Shown in pieces: positions 19,354 to 27,859 of a stretch of 64,000 nucleotides of DNA. The notes under the pieces are model-generated. The model was not told the DNA's origin, made no database searches, and saw only the letters and a list, made by a program, of their open reading frames with translations. Within the stretch, counting starts at the first letter, position 1. Every line of letters begins with the position of its first letter. The position numbers and the translations under genes are program-made. The DNA comes from Arthrobacter sp. 31Y (GTDB lineage Bacteria > Actinomycetota > Actinomycetes > Actinomycetales > Micrococcaceae), in assembly GCF_000526335.1 (NCBI RefSeq), contig NZ_JAFW01000001.1:496001-560000 (forward strand). The letters run 5' to 3'.

Positions 19354-19863
19354 ATGCACCGAAAGACCCTTCGCCGGACTGCTCTGGCCATCGCCTTGGC
19401 CTCTGCGTCCGCCACTGCTTTGTCGGCCTGCGCCCCCACTGTGGACGTCACGGCCGCCGCAGACGCCGCCAATCCCGCCTGCGCACCAATGATGGTGGCC
19501 CTGCCCGATCAGATCGGTGATGCTGCCCTTCGCAAGACCAACAGCCAGGCGACAGCAGCTTGGGGAGATCCTTCCCAGGTCATCCTCCGCTGTGGCGTGA
19601 ACGTTCCCGGCCCCACCACGGACCGTTGCGTCAGCGTCAATGACATCGACTGGGTCATCAAGGAAGGCGATCCCGTCTACACCCTGACGACCTTCGGTCG
19701 CGAACCTGCCACGGAAATCCTGATTGATCCGGTCAAACTTGAGGCAGCGAACATCAGCTCGGCTACCGTGCTGACCGAGCTGGCGGCCGCGGTTGGCAAG
19801 ATCAAGGCAACCGGAAAGTGCGTGGGGCAGGAAGACCTTCAGAACCTGCCGTCTGCGCAGTAG
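19354..19863 (+). CDS. DUF3515 family lipoprotein
   Basis: 169 residues with a lipoprotein signal: basic start MHRKTLRR, hydrophobic stretch, lipobox LSAC with Cys26. The mature part has paired cysteines (CAPMM, RCGV, RCVSV) and the DUF3515 hallmark WGDPSQVILRCGV...DIDWVI. The family is restricted to actinobacteria and has no known function. It is the only rightward gene in this stretch, divergent from thiL and ending 15 nt from the convergent ddl. The ddl-DUF3515-thiL neighbourhood is conserved in actinobacteria. Confidence 0.88.
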   Translation: MHRKTLRRTALAIALASASATALSACAPTVDVTAAADAANPACAPMMVALPDQIGDAALRKTNSQATAAWGDPSQVILRCGVNVPGPTTDRCVSVNDIDWVIKEGDPVYTLTTFGREPATEILIDPVKLEAANISSATVLTELAAAVGKIKATGKCVGQEDLQNLPSAQ

Positions 19864-19878
19864 GCAACTACCGACGGG

Positions 19879-21012
19879 CTAGCGCAGTCCTGTCTTGCGG
19901 GTCAGCGCCAGATGGATCAATTCATCGATCAGGTCCCCGTAGGCAAGGCCTGATGCCGCCCACATCTGCGGGTACATGCTCTTAGGTGTAAAGCCGGGCA
20001 TCGTATTGATCTCGTTGATGATCAGCTCACCGGCCGCGGTGTAGAAGAAGTCCACACGGCTGAGGCCTTCTGCTCCGACGGCGTCGAAAGCGACGGCGGC
20101 GAGTTCACGTACCCGTGCGATTGCCTCGTCCGGCATAACGGCCGGGCAGCTCAGGGCTGCGGCCCCATCCTCAACATACTTGGCGGCAAAGTCGTAGAAC
20201 TGATGCTCTCCTTCTGCCACGGCAATTTCACCCGGCATGGAAGTGCGGGGAGCATCGGTGCCACGTCCTTGAAGGACCGCACATTCGATCTCGCGGCCCA
20301 CAATGCCGGCTTCGATGACCAGCTTCAAGTCGTGGCGGCGGGCTTCCTCGATCGCGGCGTCCAGCCCTTCGATCGAGTCCACCTTGGAAATACCCATGGA
20401 CGAGCCTGCCCGGGCGGGCTTGACGAACACGGGGAACCCCAGCTTATCCACCCGCTTACGAACAGACTCGGCGTCAGTGGTCCACTCGCGGTCCGTGACA
20501 GCCACGTAGGGGCCCACGCTGAGTCCTGCGGATTCGAACACCACTTTCATGAAGTGCTTGTCCATTCCCACGGCCGAGGCCAGCACTCCGGCTCCCACGT
20601 AGCGGGTGTCCGAAAGCTCCAGGAGACCTTGGACGGTACCGTCCTCGCCCCATGGCCCGTGCAACAGGGGAAAGACAACGTCCACAGCACCCAATTCCAG
20701 GGGTACGGCATTGGGCTCGGTCACGATGAGCTGATGCTCGCCACCAACCTCAGCCAAGGTGACGGTCTTGCCCGACGGCGCCACCTCGGGAAGCGCTGCC
20801 GAACTCAAGGACCAATCGCTGGTGTCGCCCGACGCAAGAACCCACTGACCCGATTTGGCGATGCCGATCGGAATGACCTCGTACTTGTTCTTGTCGATCG
20901 CGCCCATGACACCAGCGGCGGTGACGCAGCTGACGGCGTGTTCGCTGGAGCGCCCGCCAAAGAGAATCGCTACACGGGGACGGCCCGTTACAGGGGTGGA
21001 GTTGTCAGTCAC
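19879..21012 (-). CDS. ddl: D-alanine--D-alanine ligase
   Basis: Makes D-Ala-D-Ala for peptidoglycan, using ATP. 377 residues: N-terminal VAILFGGRSSEHAVSC, ATP-grasp segments FPVFVKPARAGSSMGISKV and EIECAVLQG, and C-terminal VDFFYTAAGELIINEINTMPGFT with metal-binding Glu and Asn. A Phe in GPYVAV/KYVEDG surroundings cannot be assigned to D-Ala or D-Lac specificity by eye. It begins 2 nt after gpsA ends, in the murA-plsC-gpsA-ddl run. Confidence 0.97.
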   Translation of the reverse strand: MTDNSTPVTGRPRVAILFGGRSSEHAVSCVTAAGVMGAIDKNKYEVIPIGIAKSGQWVLASGDTSDWSLSSAALPEVAPSGKTVTLAEVGGEHQLIVTEPNAVPLELGAVDVVFPLLHGPWGEDGTVQGLLELSDTRYVGAGVLASAVGMDKHFMKVVFESAGLSVGPYVAVTDREWTTDAESVRKRVDKLGFPVFVKPARAGSSMGISKVDSIEGLDAAIEEARRHDLKLVIEAGIVGREIECAVLQGRGTDAPRTSMPGEIAVAEGEHQFYDFAAKYVEDGAAALSCPAVMPDEAIARVRELAAVAFDAVGAEGLSRVDFFYTAAGELIINEINTMPGFTPKSMYPQMWAASGLAYGDLIDELIHLALTRKTGLR

Positions 21013-21014
21013 TA

Positions 21015-22067
21015 TCAGTAGTCGCCTTCGGACTTCAGTGCCCGGGCCAGCAGTCGCGGCCCCAGGTCATCAACGGACATTCTGCCTTCAAGCACCGCCA
21101 CAACGGCGGCCGTGATGGGCATTTCAACATTTAATTTGCCGGCGAGCTCATGGACAGCCGGGCCTGATTTGATGCCCTCTGCTGTCTGGGTCATGTGTTC
21201 GGCAACTTGCTCAAGGCTAAGGCCTTCGCCAAGCAACCTGCCGGCTGTGTGGTTGCGTGAGAGAGCTGAAGAGCACGTGGCAACAAGATCCCCGAGACCG
21301 GCCAGGCCGGCCATGGTGTGAGCTTCTCCGCCAAGGGCCAACGCAAGCCGGGAGGTCTCCGCGAGCCCGCGTGTGATCACTGAGGCCTTGGTGTTGTCGC
21401 CCATCTGCCGGCCTTCGCAAATACCCACGGCGAGGGCAATCACATTCTTGACAATCCCGCCGATTTCCACACCCACAACATCAGTGCTGGTGTAGGGCCG
21501 GAAGTACGGTGCCGTGCAGCACAACGCTATGGCAGCAGCGGTGTCTGCGTCACTGCAGGCAACAACGGACGCCGTTGGTTGCTCCCGTGCAATCTCCATG
21601 GCCAGGTTGGGGCCAGAGACCACTGCCACACGAGACGCGGGAAGACCTAACTCCTGCGCGATCACTTCGCTCATCCGGGCGTCCGTGCCCAGTTCCAGGC
21701 CCTTCATCAAGGAGACAACCACGGCGTCGCCGGCAAGAAACGGCTTCCACTCCCCCAGTTGCGGACGCAGGGATTGCGCGGGGACAGCGAGTACCACCAG
21801 CGTGGCATCCTTGAGTACTTCCTCCACATCCGTGGAGGCCGTGACGGACGCCGGGAGTTCGATGTCCTTAAGGTATTGCTCGTTGCGGTGCAAAGAGTTG
21901 ATCTGCTCCACCACTTCAGCCCGACGTCCCCAGATCCGGATGTTGCGCTCAGATCCGGTGGCCGCAGCCGCGTCCGCGAGGACCTTGGCAAATGTGGTTC
22001 CCCAGGATCCCGCCCCCAAAACTGCCACGATGTCCGGCGTGTTGACGGTGACGTGCTCTGTTGTCAT
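21015..22067 (-). CDS. gpsA: Glycerol-3-phosphate dehydrogenase [NAD(P)+]
   Basis: Supplies sn-glycerol-3-phosphate for phospholipids from dihydroxyacetone phosphate. 350 residues with dinucleotide motif GAGSWGTTFAKVLAD near residue 17, GIVKNVIALAVGICEG with the catalytic Lys, and the GLGDLVATCSSALSRNHTAG signature. Its start overlaps the plsC-type gene by 4 nt (ATGA), which links two consecutive lipid steps in one transcript. Confidence 0.97.
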   Translation of the reverse strand: MTTEHVTVNTPDIVAVLGAGSWGTTFAKVLADAAAATGSERNIRIWGRRAEVVEQINSLHRNEQYLKDIELPASVTASTDVEEVLKDATLVVLAVPAQSLRPQLGEWKPFLAGDAVVVSLMKGLELGTDARMSEVIAQELGLPASRVAVVSGPNLAMEIAREQPTASVVACSDADTAAAIALCCTAPYFRPYTSTDVVGVEIGGIVKNVIALAVGICEGRQMGDNTKASVITRGLAETSRLALALGGEAHTMAGLAGLGDLVATCSSALSRNHTAGRLLGEGLSLEQVAEHMTQTAEGIKSGPAVHELAGKLNVEMPITAAVVAVLEGRMSVDDLGPRLLARALKSEGDY

Positions 22068-22837
22068 TTGCCGCCATCCCCTTCTTGGGCATCAGGAGAT
22101 CCACCCTCAATGAAACGGCCGTGCCGGGACTGTTTGTGGACAGCCGGATCCCAACGCTCAGCAGGAGCAACTTCACCTCGAAGGGTTTCAAGCAGTTCCG
22201 TGATGGCGTCCATGATGACGTCAGTGGCAGCGGTCAGTGTTGCCCGGTCCATCGGCCGGTCGCTGAATGCACTGAGATCAACAGGCTTGCCAATAAGCAC
22301 GCGGACAGTTTTGCGCGGGAAGATATGGAACCGCTTGGCGTACCGCGGGAAAACCTCCTGCGCACCCCAGTGCGCCATGGGTACAACTGGCGCTCCAGTC
22401 TGCAAGGCAAGCCTGGCCGCGCCCGTGTGGCCCTTCATCGGCCACAAATCGGGGTCGCGGGTGAGGGTTCCCTCGGGGTAAATGATGATGGCCCCTCCGG
22501 CATCCACCACTTCCTTGGCCACTTGCAAGGAGCGGTTCGCTCCCGCCGTCGAGCGTTCAACCGGAATCTGCCGTGTTGCCTTAAGCAAGGACCCCAGCAC
22601 CGGGACCTTGAAGAGGCCCGTCTTCGCAAGGAAGTGCGGGGGCCGTTTCTGGTTGTAGACCATGTGCCCGATCACGATGGGGTCGATCTCGGTGCAGTGG
22701 TTGGGTACTGCGATGAAGCCGCCGGGTGGAAGGTTCTCCATCCCTTCCCACTTCTTGGCCATCAGGAGGTTCATCAGCGGACGCGCGAGACCGGCCAGCA
22801 GCATGAATGTTGCACGGCTCTTAGCCGATTCCTTCAA
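22064..22837 (-). CDS. 1-acylglycerol-3-phosphate O-acyltransferase family protein
   Basis: PlsC-like acyltransferase, 257 residues. Catalytic HX4D appears as NHCTEID (His47, Asp52), followed by FLAKTGLFKVPVLG and the glycerophosphate-binding motif YPEGTLTRDPD. It probably adds the second acyl chain to lysophosphatidate at the membrane, and its coupling to gpsA supports this. The C-terminal tail (ERWDPAVHKQSRHGRF...) is hydrophilic. It starts 11 nt after murA ends. Confidence 0.9.
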   Translation of the reverse strand: MKESAKSRATFMLLAGLARPLMNLLMAKKWEGMENLPPGGFIAVPNHCTEIDPIVIGHMVYNQKRPPHFLAKTGLFKVPVLGSLLKATRQIPVERSTAGANRSLQVAKEVVDAGGAIIIYPEGTLTRDPDLWPMKGHTGAARLALQTGAPVVPMAHWGAQEVFPRYAKRFHIFPRKTVRVLIGKPVDLSAFSDRPMDRATLTAATDVIMDAITELLETLRGEVAPAERWDPAVHKQSRHGRFIEGGSPDAQEGDGGK

Positions 22838-22848
22838 AGGAGCCCCCG

Positions 22849-24174
22849 CTACTTGGTGGTGGTGATATCGAAATCGGCGCCCAGGCCGGCCAGCTTCTCG
22901 GTGAAGCGCTCGTAACCGCGATTGATGATGTCGATGCCCGTAACGCGTGAGGTGCCCGTGGCAGCCAGCGCTGCGATGAGGTGACTGAAGCCGCCCCGGA
23001 GATCGGGGATGTCAATGTCTGTGCCCCTGAGCGGAGTAGGACCGGAAATCACTGCTGAGTGCAGGAAGTTCCGCTGTCCGAACCGGCAAGGAACACTGCC
23101 CAGGCATTCGCGGTGCACTTGGATGTTCGCACCCATGCGCGCAAGGGCCTCGGTGAATCCGAAGCGGTTTTCATAGACGGTCTCGTGGACTATGGAGACG
23201 CCCTCGGCCTGCGTGAGCGCAACCACCAACGGCTGCTGCCAGTCCGTCATGAAGCCGGGGTGGACGTCTGTCTCCAGGACCAGCGGGGAGAGCTTGCCGC
23301 CCTGGTGATAGAAGCGGATGCCGTCGTCGCCGATGTCCATGCCACCGCCCACTTTGCGGTAGGTGTTCAGGAACGTCATCATGTCCCGCTGCGAAGCGCC
23401 CTCTACAAAGATGTCGCCGCGCGTCACCAAGGCAGCTGATGCCCAGGAGGCGGATTCATTGCGGTCCGGGAGTGCACGGTGGTTGTAGCCGCGCAAGTCC
23501 TTGACGCCTTCAATGCGGATGGTCCGGTCCGTCTGGACGCTGATGATGGCGCCCATTTTCTGCAGGACCGCAATGAGGTCAATGATCTCAGGTTCCGTGG
23601 CCGCACCAATAAGTTCGGTGATGCCTTCGGCACGGGTTGCACTCAGCAGCACCTGCTCGGTGGCACCCACTGAGGGGTACGGCAGCGAGATTTTAGCTCC
23701 GTGCAGTCCGTTCGGGGCAGAAATATGGATGCCGCCCGGGCGCTTTTCCACCACGGCGCCGAACTGCCGCAGGACGTTCAGGTGGTAGTCGATGGGCCTG
23801 TCGCCGATCTTGCAGCCACCCAGATCCGGAATGAAGGCCTCGCCGATCGCGTGGATCAGGGGTCCACAAAGCAGGATGGGAATCCGCGAATCACCGGCGT
23901 GGGCATCAATCGCCGTGCTGGAGGCCGTCTTTGCATCCTTGGGATCCAAGGTGAGGTCTCCCGATTCGGGATCCTTCACCACGGTCACGCCGTGCAACTG
24001 CAGCAGGCTGGTGACAACCTCGACGTCCTTGATTTCCGGCACGTTCCTCAGCACCGATGGTTCGCTGCCCAGCAACGCCGCCACCATGGCCTTGGGCACC
24101 AGGTTCTTGGCACCGCGAACGGTCACTCGTCCGGTCAAAGGGACGCCACCGCGGATTGTCAGAACACTACTCAT
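22849..24174 (-). CDS. murA: UDP-N-acetylglucosamine 1-carboxyvinyltransferase
   Basis: First committed step of peptidoglycan synthesis: enolpyruvyl transfer from PEP to UDP-GlcNAc. 441 residues. Lys23-Asn24 in RGAKNLVPKAM, and the mobile-loop Cys121 in GGCKIGDRPID, the fosfomycin target, is present. Other markers are RNESASWASAALVTRGDI and HRECLG. In this lineage a second MurA paralogue often exists elsewhere, so essentiality cannot be assumed. It lies in the leftward run with plsC, gpsA and ddl, separated from leuD by a terminator. Confidence 0.93.
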   Translation of the reverse strand: MSSVLTIRGGVPLTGRVTVRGAKNLVPKAMVAALLGSEPSVLRNVPEIKDVEVVTSLLQLHGVTVVKDPESGDLTLDPKDAKTASSTAIDAHAGDSRIPILLCGPLIHAIGEAFIPDLGGCKIGDRPIDYHLNVLRQFGAVVEKRPGGIHISAPNGLHGAKISLPYPSVGATEQVLLSATRAEGITELIGAATEPEIIDLIAVLQKMGAIISVQTDRTIRIEGVKDLRGYNHRALPDRNESASWASAALVTRGDIFVEGASQRDMMTFLNTYRKVGGGMDIGDDGIRFYHQGGKLSPLVLETDVHPGFMTDWQQPLVVALTQAEGVSIVHETVYENRFGFTEALARMGANIQVHRECLGSVPCRFGQRNFLHSAVISGPTPLRGTDIDIPDLRGGFSHLIAALAATGTSRVTGIDIINRGYERFTEKLAGLGADFDITTTK

Positions 24175-24307
24175 CTATACCGGTTTCCTCACGACTACTC
24201 GCCCCCCAAACTTACAAAGGCTCCAGCTAAGCATAGAAGCTCGCTTTACCGATCCGAAATGGAACCGCCCGATGCCCTGCTGATCAGCCCTCAAAGATCC
24301 GCGGACG

Positions 24308-24350
24308 AAAAAGGACCGGCCGGCCCGTCCAAAGGGGGCCTGCCGGTCCG
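24308..24350 (-). terminator. Intrinsic terminator after leuCD
   Basis: On the minus strand GGACCGGC (24349-24342) pairs with GCCGGTCC (24320-24313), with a further GGCCC/GGGCC inner stem, followed by TTTTTC. It sits 33 nt past the leuD stop and upstream of murA, separating the leucine genes from the envelope genes. Confidence 0.8.
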
Positions 24351-24382
24351 TTATCCGCAAGGCTGCGGCGTCACATCAGAGG

Positions 24383-24991
24383 CTAGTGAGCATCAACTTT
24401 CGCTGGCAGCGTCTTCGGCTTGAAGGACGGGCGCGTAGCTTCGTACGCTGTGATGTCCTCTTCATGCTGGAGGGTCAGCCCGATGTCGTCGAGGCCTTCC
24501 AGGAGGCGCCAGCGGGTGTAATCGTCAATCTCGAACGGCGCCACCACGTTGCCGCACTCCACCGTTTTGGAGACCAAGTCCACCTTGATTTCCGTACCGG
24601 GGTGGTTCTCCAGGACCTTCCAGATCAGTTCGATGTCGTCCTGGGCCACCTGAGCGGCCAGCAATCCCTGTTTTCCGGAGTTTCCACGGAAGATGTCAGC
24701 GAAACGTGAAGACAGAACGGCTTTGAAGCCATAGTCCTTCAACGCCCAGACAGCGTGTTCGCGGGATGACCCCGTGCCGAAATCAGGTCCTGCGACCAGC
24801 ACGGAACCGGCGTTGAACGGGGCCTGGTTCAGGATGAAGGACTCGTCCTTCCGCCAGGCAGCAAACAGAGCATCTTCGAACCCGGTGCGGGTGATGCGCT
24901 TGAGGTACACAGCGGGGATGATCTGGTCCGTGTCCACGTTGCTTTGGCGCAGGGGAACGCCGATGCCGGTGTGGGTAGTAAAAGCTTCCAT
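24383..24991 (-). CDS. leuD: 3-isopropylmalate dehydratase small subunit
   Basis: Small, swivelling subunit that completes the active site of isopropylmalate isomerase with LeuC in leucine synthesis. 202 residues: [38 protein letters not shown] and the serine loop [12 protein letters not shown] are standard. It starts 9 nt after leuC ends, so the two are one operon. Confidence 0.97.
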   Translation of the reverse strand: MEAFTTHTGIGVPLRQSNVDTDQIIPAVYLKRITRTGFEDALFAAWRKDESFILNQAPFNAGSVLVAGPDFGTGSSREHAVWALKDYGFKAVLSSRFADIFRGNSGKQGLLAAQVAQDDIELIWKVLENHPGTEIKVDLVSKTVECGNVVAPFEIDDYTRWRLLEGLDDIGLTLQHEEDITAYEATRPSFKPKTLPAKVDAH

Positions 24992-25000
24992 GGGATCCTC

Positions 25001-26452
25001 CTAGACTGCGGTTCCGGTCAGTGTGCCTGCGGCAGCGGACTCAAGGTCCGACGGCGAGCTCAGCGTGCCTCGGACAGCCGTGGCCGCAGCCACCACCGGC
25101 GAGACCAAGTGCGTGCGGCCGCCCTTGCCCTGGCGTCCCTCAAAGTTGCGGTTGGATGTTGAAGCGCAACGCTCCCCCGGTTCCAGCTGGTCCGGGTTCA
25201 TGCCCAAGCACATGGAACACCCAGCAAATCGCCATTCAGCGCCAAAGTCCTTGAAGACCTTGTCCAGCCCTTCCGCTTCTGCCTCCAGCCGAACACGGGC
25301 AGAACCCGGAACCACCAGCATGCGGATGTTGGGATCCTTTTCACGGCCACGAATAATGTCTGCAGCTACGCGCAGGTCCTCAATACGGGAGTTGGTGCAG
25401 GATCCCAGGAAGACAGTATCCACACGGATGTCCTTCATGGGGGTGCCGGCTTCCAGGCCCATGTACTGCAGTGCGCGCTCGGCAGCTGCCTTGGCATTTT
25501 CATCACCGAAGTCCTCCGGCGACGGCACCTTGGCGGACAGTGAAACGCCCTGGCCCGGGTTGGTCCCCCAGGTCACGAACGGCTCCAGAGTGTCAGCGTC
25601 CAGGTCAACCTCAACGTCGAAGGTCGCGTCGGCGTCGGTGTTCAGAGTGTTCCAGTACTCGACGGCGGCGTCCCAGTCTGCGCCTTCCGGCGCGTGGGGG
25701 CGTCCCTGCATGTAGTCATACGTGGTCTGGTCCGGAGCCACCATTCCGGCGCGGGCGCCGGCTTCGATGGACATATTGCAGATGGTCATGCGGGCATCCA
25801 TGGACAGCGCACGGATGGCCGAGCCGCGGTATTCGAGCACGTATCCCTGACCGCCGCCGGTCCCGATCTTGGCAATGACCGCGAGGATGATGTCCTTGGC
25901 AGTGACGCCGGGACGCAGGCTGCCTTCAACGTTGATGGCCATGGTCTTGAACGGCTTCAGCGACAAGGTTTGGGTGGCCATGACGTGCTCCACCTCGGAC
26001 GTGCCGATGCCCATGGCCAACGCGCCGAAGGCCCCGTGGGTTGAGGTGTGCGAGTCGCCACAGACCACGGTCATACCGGGCTGTGTCAGGCCCAGCTGCG
26101 GACCCACGACGTGCACGATTCCCTGTTCTTTGTCACCGAGGGAGTGAAGGCGGACGCCGAATTCCTTGCAGTTGGCGCGCAGGGTCTCAATCTGTGTTCG
26201 GCTGGTCAGGTCCGCAATTGGTTTGTCGATGTCCAGCGTGGGAGTGTTGTGGTCCTCGGTGGCAATGGTGAGGTCCACGCGTCGCAATGGCCGGCCAGCC
26301 AGGCGCAGGCCCTCGAAGGCCTGTGGGGAGGTTACTTCATGGACGAGGTGAAGGTCGATGAAGAGAAGATCGGGCTGGGCATTGGCTCCTTCGCCTTCGC
26401 CCTTGCGCACTACGTGCGCGTCCCAGACTTTCTCGGCCAGTGTCTTTCCCAC
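25001..26452 (-). CDS. leuC: 3-isopropylmalate dehydratase large subunit
   Basis: Aconitase-family subunit binding a [4Fe-4S] cluster. 483 residues from GTG 26452: [34 protein letters not shown], and cluster ligands in [11 protein letters not shown] and [10 protein letters not shown]. The start has GGAG 7 nt upstream; longer in-frame extensions run into the leuC promoter region and are not protein-like. Divergent from an IclR regulator at 26576 across a palindrome (26546-26560), as in the actinobacterial NdgR/LtbR arrangement. Confidence 0.97.
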   Translation of the reverse strand: MGKTLAEKVWDAHVVRKGEGEGANAQPDLLFIDLHLVHEVTSPQAFEGLRLAGRPLRRVDLTIATEDHNTPTLDIDKPIADLTSRTQIETLRANCKEFGVRLHSLGDKEQGIVHVVGPQLGLTQPGMTVVCGDSHTSTHGAFGALAMGIGTSEVEHVMATQTLSLKPFKTMAINVEGSLRPGVTAKDIILAVIAKIGTGGGQGYVLEYRGSAIRALSMDARMTICNMSIEAGARAGMVAPDQTTYDYMQGRPHAPEGADWDAAVEYWNTLNTDADATFDVEVDLDADTLEPFVTWGTNPGQGVSLSAKVPSPEDFGDENAKAAAERALQYMGLEAGTPMKDIRVDTVFLGSCTNSRIEDLRVAADIIRGREKDPNIRMLVVPGSARVRLEAEAEGLDKVFKDFGAEWRFAGCSMCLGMNPDQLEPGERCASTSNRNFEGRQGKGGRTHLVSPVVAAATAVRGTLSSPSDLESAAAGTLTGTAV

Positions 26453-26540
26453 GGCCTTGCTCCCTTCACTGCGATTGGCTTGTTGCGTTGTTCTTGTTCC
26501 ACTGAAGCAGCCCGGCGTCAAAATAGGCCAGCGAAACAAC

Positions 26541-26569
26541 TTGCATCTCAGATATTGAGACGGCAATAT
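26541..26569 (+). promoter_or_regulatory. Promoter and palindrome between leuC and the IclR gene
   Basis: Rightward promoter TTGCAT (26541-26546), exactly 17 nt, CAATAT (26564-26569), ending 6 nt before the ATG at 26576, so the mRNA is probably leaderless. Inside the spacer lies the inverted repeat TCTCA-GATAT-TGAGA (26546-26560), well placed for autorepression and for control of divergent leuC. Confidence 0.65.
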
Positions 26570-26575
26570 CATTAC

Positions 26576-27295
26576 ATGGACAATTCTAGTGGAGTCGGTG
26601 TCATTGATAAAGCGGCCCAAGTACTCGATGCCCTTGAGGCCGGGCCCACCACTCTTGCGCAACTTGTGGCGGCCACTGGCTTGGCCCGGCCCACCGTTCA
26701 CCGACTCGCACTGGCCCTGGTTCACCACCGCTTGGTGAGCCGCGATATCCAAGGACGCTTCGTCCTGGGCAGCCGACTGGTGGAACTCGCTTCAGCTGCC
26801 GGCGAAGACCGGCTCATCGCCTCCGCCGGCCCAGTTCTCATTCAACTCCGTGACGCTACGGGGGAAAGCGCGCAGATCTTCCGCCGCCAGGGCGACTGGC
26901 GCGTCTGCGTAGCCTCAGCCGAACGACCCATCGGCCTGCGCGACACCATTCCCGTGGGCACCCAGCTCTCCATGAAGGCCGGCTCAGCCGCGCAGGTTCT
27001 ACTGGCGTGGGAAGACCACGACCGACTCCTGGAGGGGCTGCAAAACGCCCGCTTTACGCCCACCGTCCTGGCAGGCGTACGACGCCGGGGCTGGGGTCAG
27101 AGCCTTGGCGAACGCGAACCGGGGGTCGCCTCAGTTTCAGCGCCAGTTCGCGGACCGTCAGGCAGGGTCATTGCGGCAGTATCCATTTCAGGTCCGATTG
27201 AACGCCTCACCCGCCAGCCGGGGCGCCTTCACGCTGAAGTGGTCTGCAACGCAGCCCGGCTCCTGACCGAAGCCCTGCGCAAGAACAACGACTAG
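26576..27295 (+). CDS. IclR-family transcriptional regulator (NdgR/LtbR-like)
   Basis: 239 residues. N-terminal winged helix (residues ~8-65: [13 protein letters not shown]...[16 protein letters not shown]) and a C-terminal IclR effector domain ([19 protein letters not shown]...SISGPIERL). Its position directly divergent from leuC and its compact size match the actinobacterial regulators NdgR and LtbR that control leuCD and other amino-acid genes. ATG 26576 is chosen because the -10 box lies just upstream and translated sequence before it belongs to leuC antisense. One nt separates its stop from the next gene. Confidence 0.9.
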   Translation: MDNSSGVGVIDKAAQVLDALEAGPTTLAQLVAATGLARPTVHRLALALVHHRLVSRDIQGRFVLGSRLVELASAAGEDRLIASAGPVLIQLRDATGESAQIFRRQGDWRVCVASAERPIGLRDTIPVGTQLSMKAGSAAQVLLAWEDHDRLLEGLQNARFTPTVLAGVRRRGWGQSLGEREPGVASVSAPVRGPSGRVIAAVSISGPIERLTRQPGRLHAEVVCNAARLLTEALRKNND

Positions 27296-27296
27296 C

Positions 27297-27833
27297 GTGA
27301 AGAGTTACGCCGTCTTCCTTCGCGGCATCAACGTGGGCGGTATCAACATCAAGATGGCCGATCTCACCTCTGCCCTGACGGACTACCCGTTTACCAAGGT
27401 CAAAACCCTGTTGGCCAGCGGGAACGTGGTGCTGCAGAGCGAACTCAGTGCCAAGGACGTCAAGACGCAGTTCGAGAAATGCCTCCGGGACACCTTTGGT
27501 TACGACGCCTGGGTGGTGGTCCTCACCTCCGCCAGGGTTGGAGAATTGGTGGACGCGTGCCCCTATCCGGCGGACGACAAATCCACGCACAGCTACATCA
27601 CGCTTGCCTCCGATTCTGCAATGCTTGATGAACTCTTCCAGGCTGGCGAAGCGCTTGGCGGCGTGGAACAGGTGAGGCTCGGGCAGGAAGCTTCCGCTTG
27701 GCTGGCCCCCGCTGGCGGAACACTGGACAGTCCCTTCAGTAAGCTCTCGGCCAAGGCACGCTACAAAGCCAGCACTACTACCAGGAACCTGCGCACCCTC
27801 ATCAAGGTCAGGGATGCAGCTGCGTCCCTCTAA
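27297..27833 (+). CDS. DUF1697 family protein
   Basis: 178 residues from GTG. The start KSYAVFLRGINVGGINIKMADL is the DUF1697 signature, followed by the expected LLASGNVVLQSE. Members are widespread in soil bacteria without a known biochemical function. It begins 1 nt after the IclR stop and is likely co-transcribed with it, though a functional link is not evident. It converges with the GTPase gene that ends at 27860. Confidence 0.88.
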   Translation: MKSYAVFLRGINVGGINIKMADLTSALTDYPFTKVKTLLASGNVVLQSELSAKDVKTQFEKCLRDTFGYDAWVVVLTSARVGELVDACPYPADDKSTHSYITLASDSAMLDELFQAGEALGGVEQVRLGQEASAWLAPAGGTLDSPFSKLSAKARYKASTTTRNLRTLIKVRDAAASL

Positions 27834-27859
27834 GCTGTGGCCTTGATGTTGGCGACCGT

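Noticed and set aside
26048..26575. N-terminal extension of the IclR regulator
   Set aside because: The frame stays open but is antisense to leuC; the ATG at 26576 has the promoter directly before it and matches the family start.
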